From positions 1 through 14,267 of the forward strand of contig CALCJH010000039.1 in the NCBI GenBank assembly GCA_937967775.1: a DNA stretch of 14,267 nt. The letters are read 5' to 3'. The position numbers were made by a program, and so were the translations under genes. This DNA comes from an uncultured bacterium. Its GTDB lineage: Bacteria; Armatimonadota; UBA5829; DSUL01. Shown piece by piece: positions 13,464-14,267 of this stretch. The first letter of the stretch is position 1; each line of letters begins with the position of its first letter. The notes beneath the pieces are model-generated. The model did not search any database, had not been told where the DNA came from, and saw only the letters and a program-made list of their open reading frames with translations.

Positions 13464-14267
13464 TCAGCTGCCGGAGCGCGTCTGCCGGTCCAGCGCAAGT
13501 GCGGCGTCCATCTCGTCTTCTGCGGCCTTCCGGAAACGCTCCGAATCCGTCCTGCGGGAGTCCTCTCCGGTAACCAGCCAGTCCTGCAGTGACGTCGCCG
13601 CCTGCGAGAGAAGGCTGGCTCCTAGTCTCCTGTGGATGTGCGCCTTGACCGACTGCGCCGGTGGGCTGACCTCCGTGAGGAATTCGGCCAACTCCTCCAG
13701 CTGAGTCACCAGCGAACGCACCTTCTGATAATAGTCCTCGCGCGTCATCCGCTGCGCCTGATAGTCGCGGCCCGCCGAGTCCATCGCGTCACGCTGGCGG
13801 TAGAAAGCAATGTCGAAGCTCTGGATGAGGGACCGGTACAGCGACGGCTCCAGCGGCGCATCCGAGCCCTGACCTTTCAGGCGGCGGACAGTGTCCAGGC
13901 TGATCATAGCGTTCTGGAACTGCCCCCGCGAAGCGAACAGGCGGGCCAGCCGTTCGTGCGGGGCCGGGGCGTCCGGAGCGTCCCGCGCCGCCTGTGCATA
14001 CTCCAGCGCCGCGTCATCCGGCTTGCCCAGATTCCAGAGGAGGTCTCCGTAGGCCAGCCGGGCCTCTGTGTTCTTTGGATCTTCTTTTAGCAGCGCTTCG
14101 TAGACCTGTCTGGCCTGTTCCTGCAGACCCGCAGACTCAAGTTGGCGCGCCAGTTCCAGCCGGGAGGCAGGCTCGTCTGGCGATAACAGCAGCGCACCCC
14201 GCAGCTCTGCCGCCGCTTCTTCCGTCATCCCCTTCCGGGTGTAATAACCGGCGAGCTTCAAGCGCAG
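13464..14267 (-). CDS. TPR-repeat protein, N-terminus cut by the window edge
   Basis: The last 267 codons of a tetratricopeptide-repeat protein that begins beyond the right edge; the frame is open up to position 14267. Three to four TPR units are visible over the first 130 residues or so of the fragment: a unit with YYTRKGMTEEAAAELRGALL followed by SPDEP, one with ARQLESAGLQEQARQVYEAL followed by DPKN, one with YGDLLWNLGKPDDAALEYAQ, and a degenerate one with LARLFASRGQFQNAMISLDT. These helical pairs usually form protein-binding scaffolds. The C-terminal half is helical, with YRQRDAMDSAG and LVTQLEELAEFL segments, and I do not recognise it. It has no membrane segment in the visible part. The gene is upstream of, and parallel to, the por operon but is separated by 381 nt with its own promoter for por. 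Function is unknown. Confidence 0.85.
   Translation of the reverse strand: MRLKLAGYYTRKGMTEEAAAELRGALLLSPDEPASRLELARQLESAGLQEQARQVYEALLKEDPKNTEARLAYGDLLWNLGKPDDAALEYAQAARDAPDAPAPHERLARLFASRGQFQNAMISLDTVRRLKGQGSDAPLEPSLYRSLIQSFDIAFYRQRDAMDSAGRDYQAQRMTREDYYQKVRSLVTQLEELAEFLTEVSPPAQSVKAHIHRRLGASLLSQAATSLQDWLVTGEDSRRTDSERFRKAAEDEMDAALALDRQTRSGS

Overview
The window is a GC-rich bacterial chromosome segment with compact gene packing, strong GGAGG-type ribosome binding sites and many GTG/TTG starts. It holds the 3' end of one gene, thirteen complete genes and one gene cut by the right edge. I see no rRNA, tRNA, CRISPR, insertion sequence or phage genes. The mix (GH10 xylanase-like enzyme, Gfo/Idh/MocA dehydrogenase, MalF/MalG-type sugar permeases, LemA with DUF2207, ECF sigma factor, multisubunit pyruvate:ferredoxin oxidoreductase) suggests a saccharolytic bacterium with ferredoxin-linked pyruvate metabolism. 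Armatimonadota or a neighbouring phylum is my best guess, but this is only an impression from gene content.

Layout. (1) 2-1983, plus strand: the end of an Ig-like-domain protein, then a two-domain cytoplasmic GH3 beta-N-acetylhexosaminidase (NagZ type). (2) 2006-4973, minus strand: a secreted GH10 glycosidase, then a Gfo/Idh/MocA oxidoreductase carrying a four-cysteine cluster, then an unrecognised 78-aa protein. A strong hairpin lies between the last two. (3) 4974-5132: a divergent intergenic region with a perfect 9-bp inverted repeat next to an extended -10 promoter. (4) 5133-10135, plus strand: a tight run of six genes encoding LemA, a DUF2207 membrane protein, an ECF sigma factor, a small soluble zinc-binding anti-sigma factor and two sugar ABC permeases. 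All gaps are below 40 nt and three junctions overlap. (5) 10148-10172: a hairpin terminator between convergent operons. (6) 10208-13082, minus strand: porC-porA-porB (gamma, alpha, beta), with no delta ferredoxin subunit. A near-consensus sigma-70 promoter drives it through a leader of about 230 nt that is GC-rich and foldable. (7) 13464-14267, minus strand: a TPR-repeat protein, cut at its N-terminus.

How the genes may work together. The GH10 enzyme, the dehydrogenase and the permeases fit extracellular polysaccharide breakdown and uptake of the products. The permeases have no substrate-binding protein or ATPase here and instead follow a sigma/anti-sigma pair and a LemA/DUF2207 envelope pair. 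That arrangement is the most unusual thing in the window. The POR complex would oxidise pyruvate from the sugars to acetyl-CoA, reducing ferredoxin. The missing delta subunit means its external electron acceptor must be encoded elsewhere.
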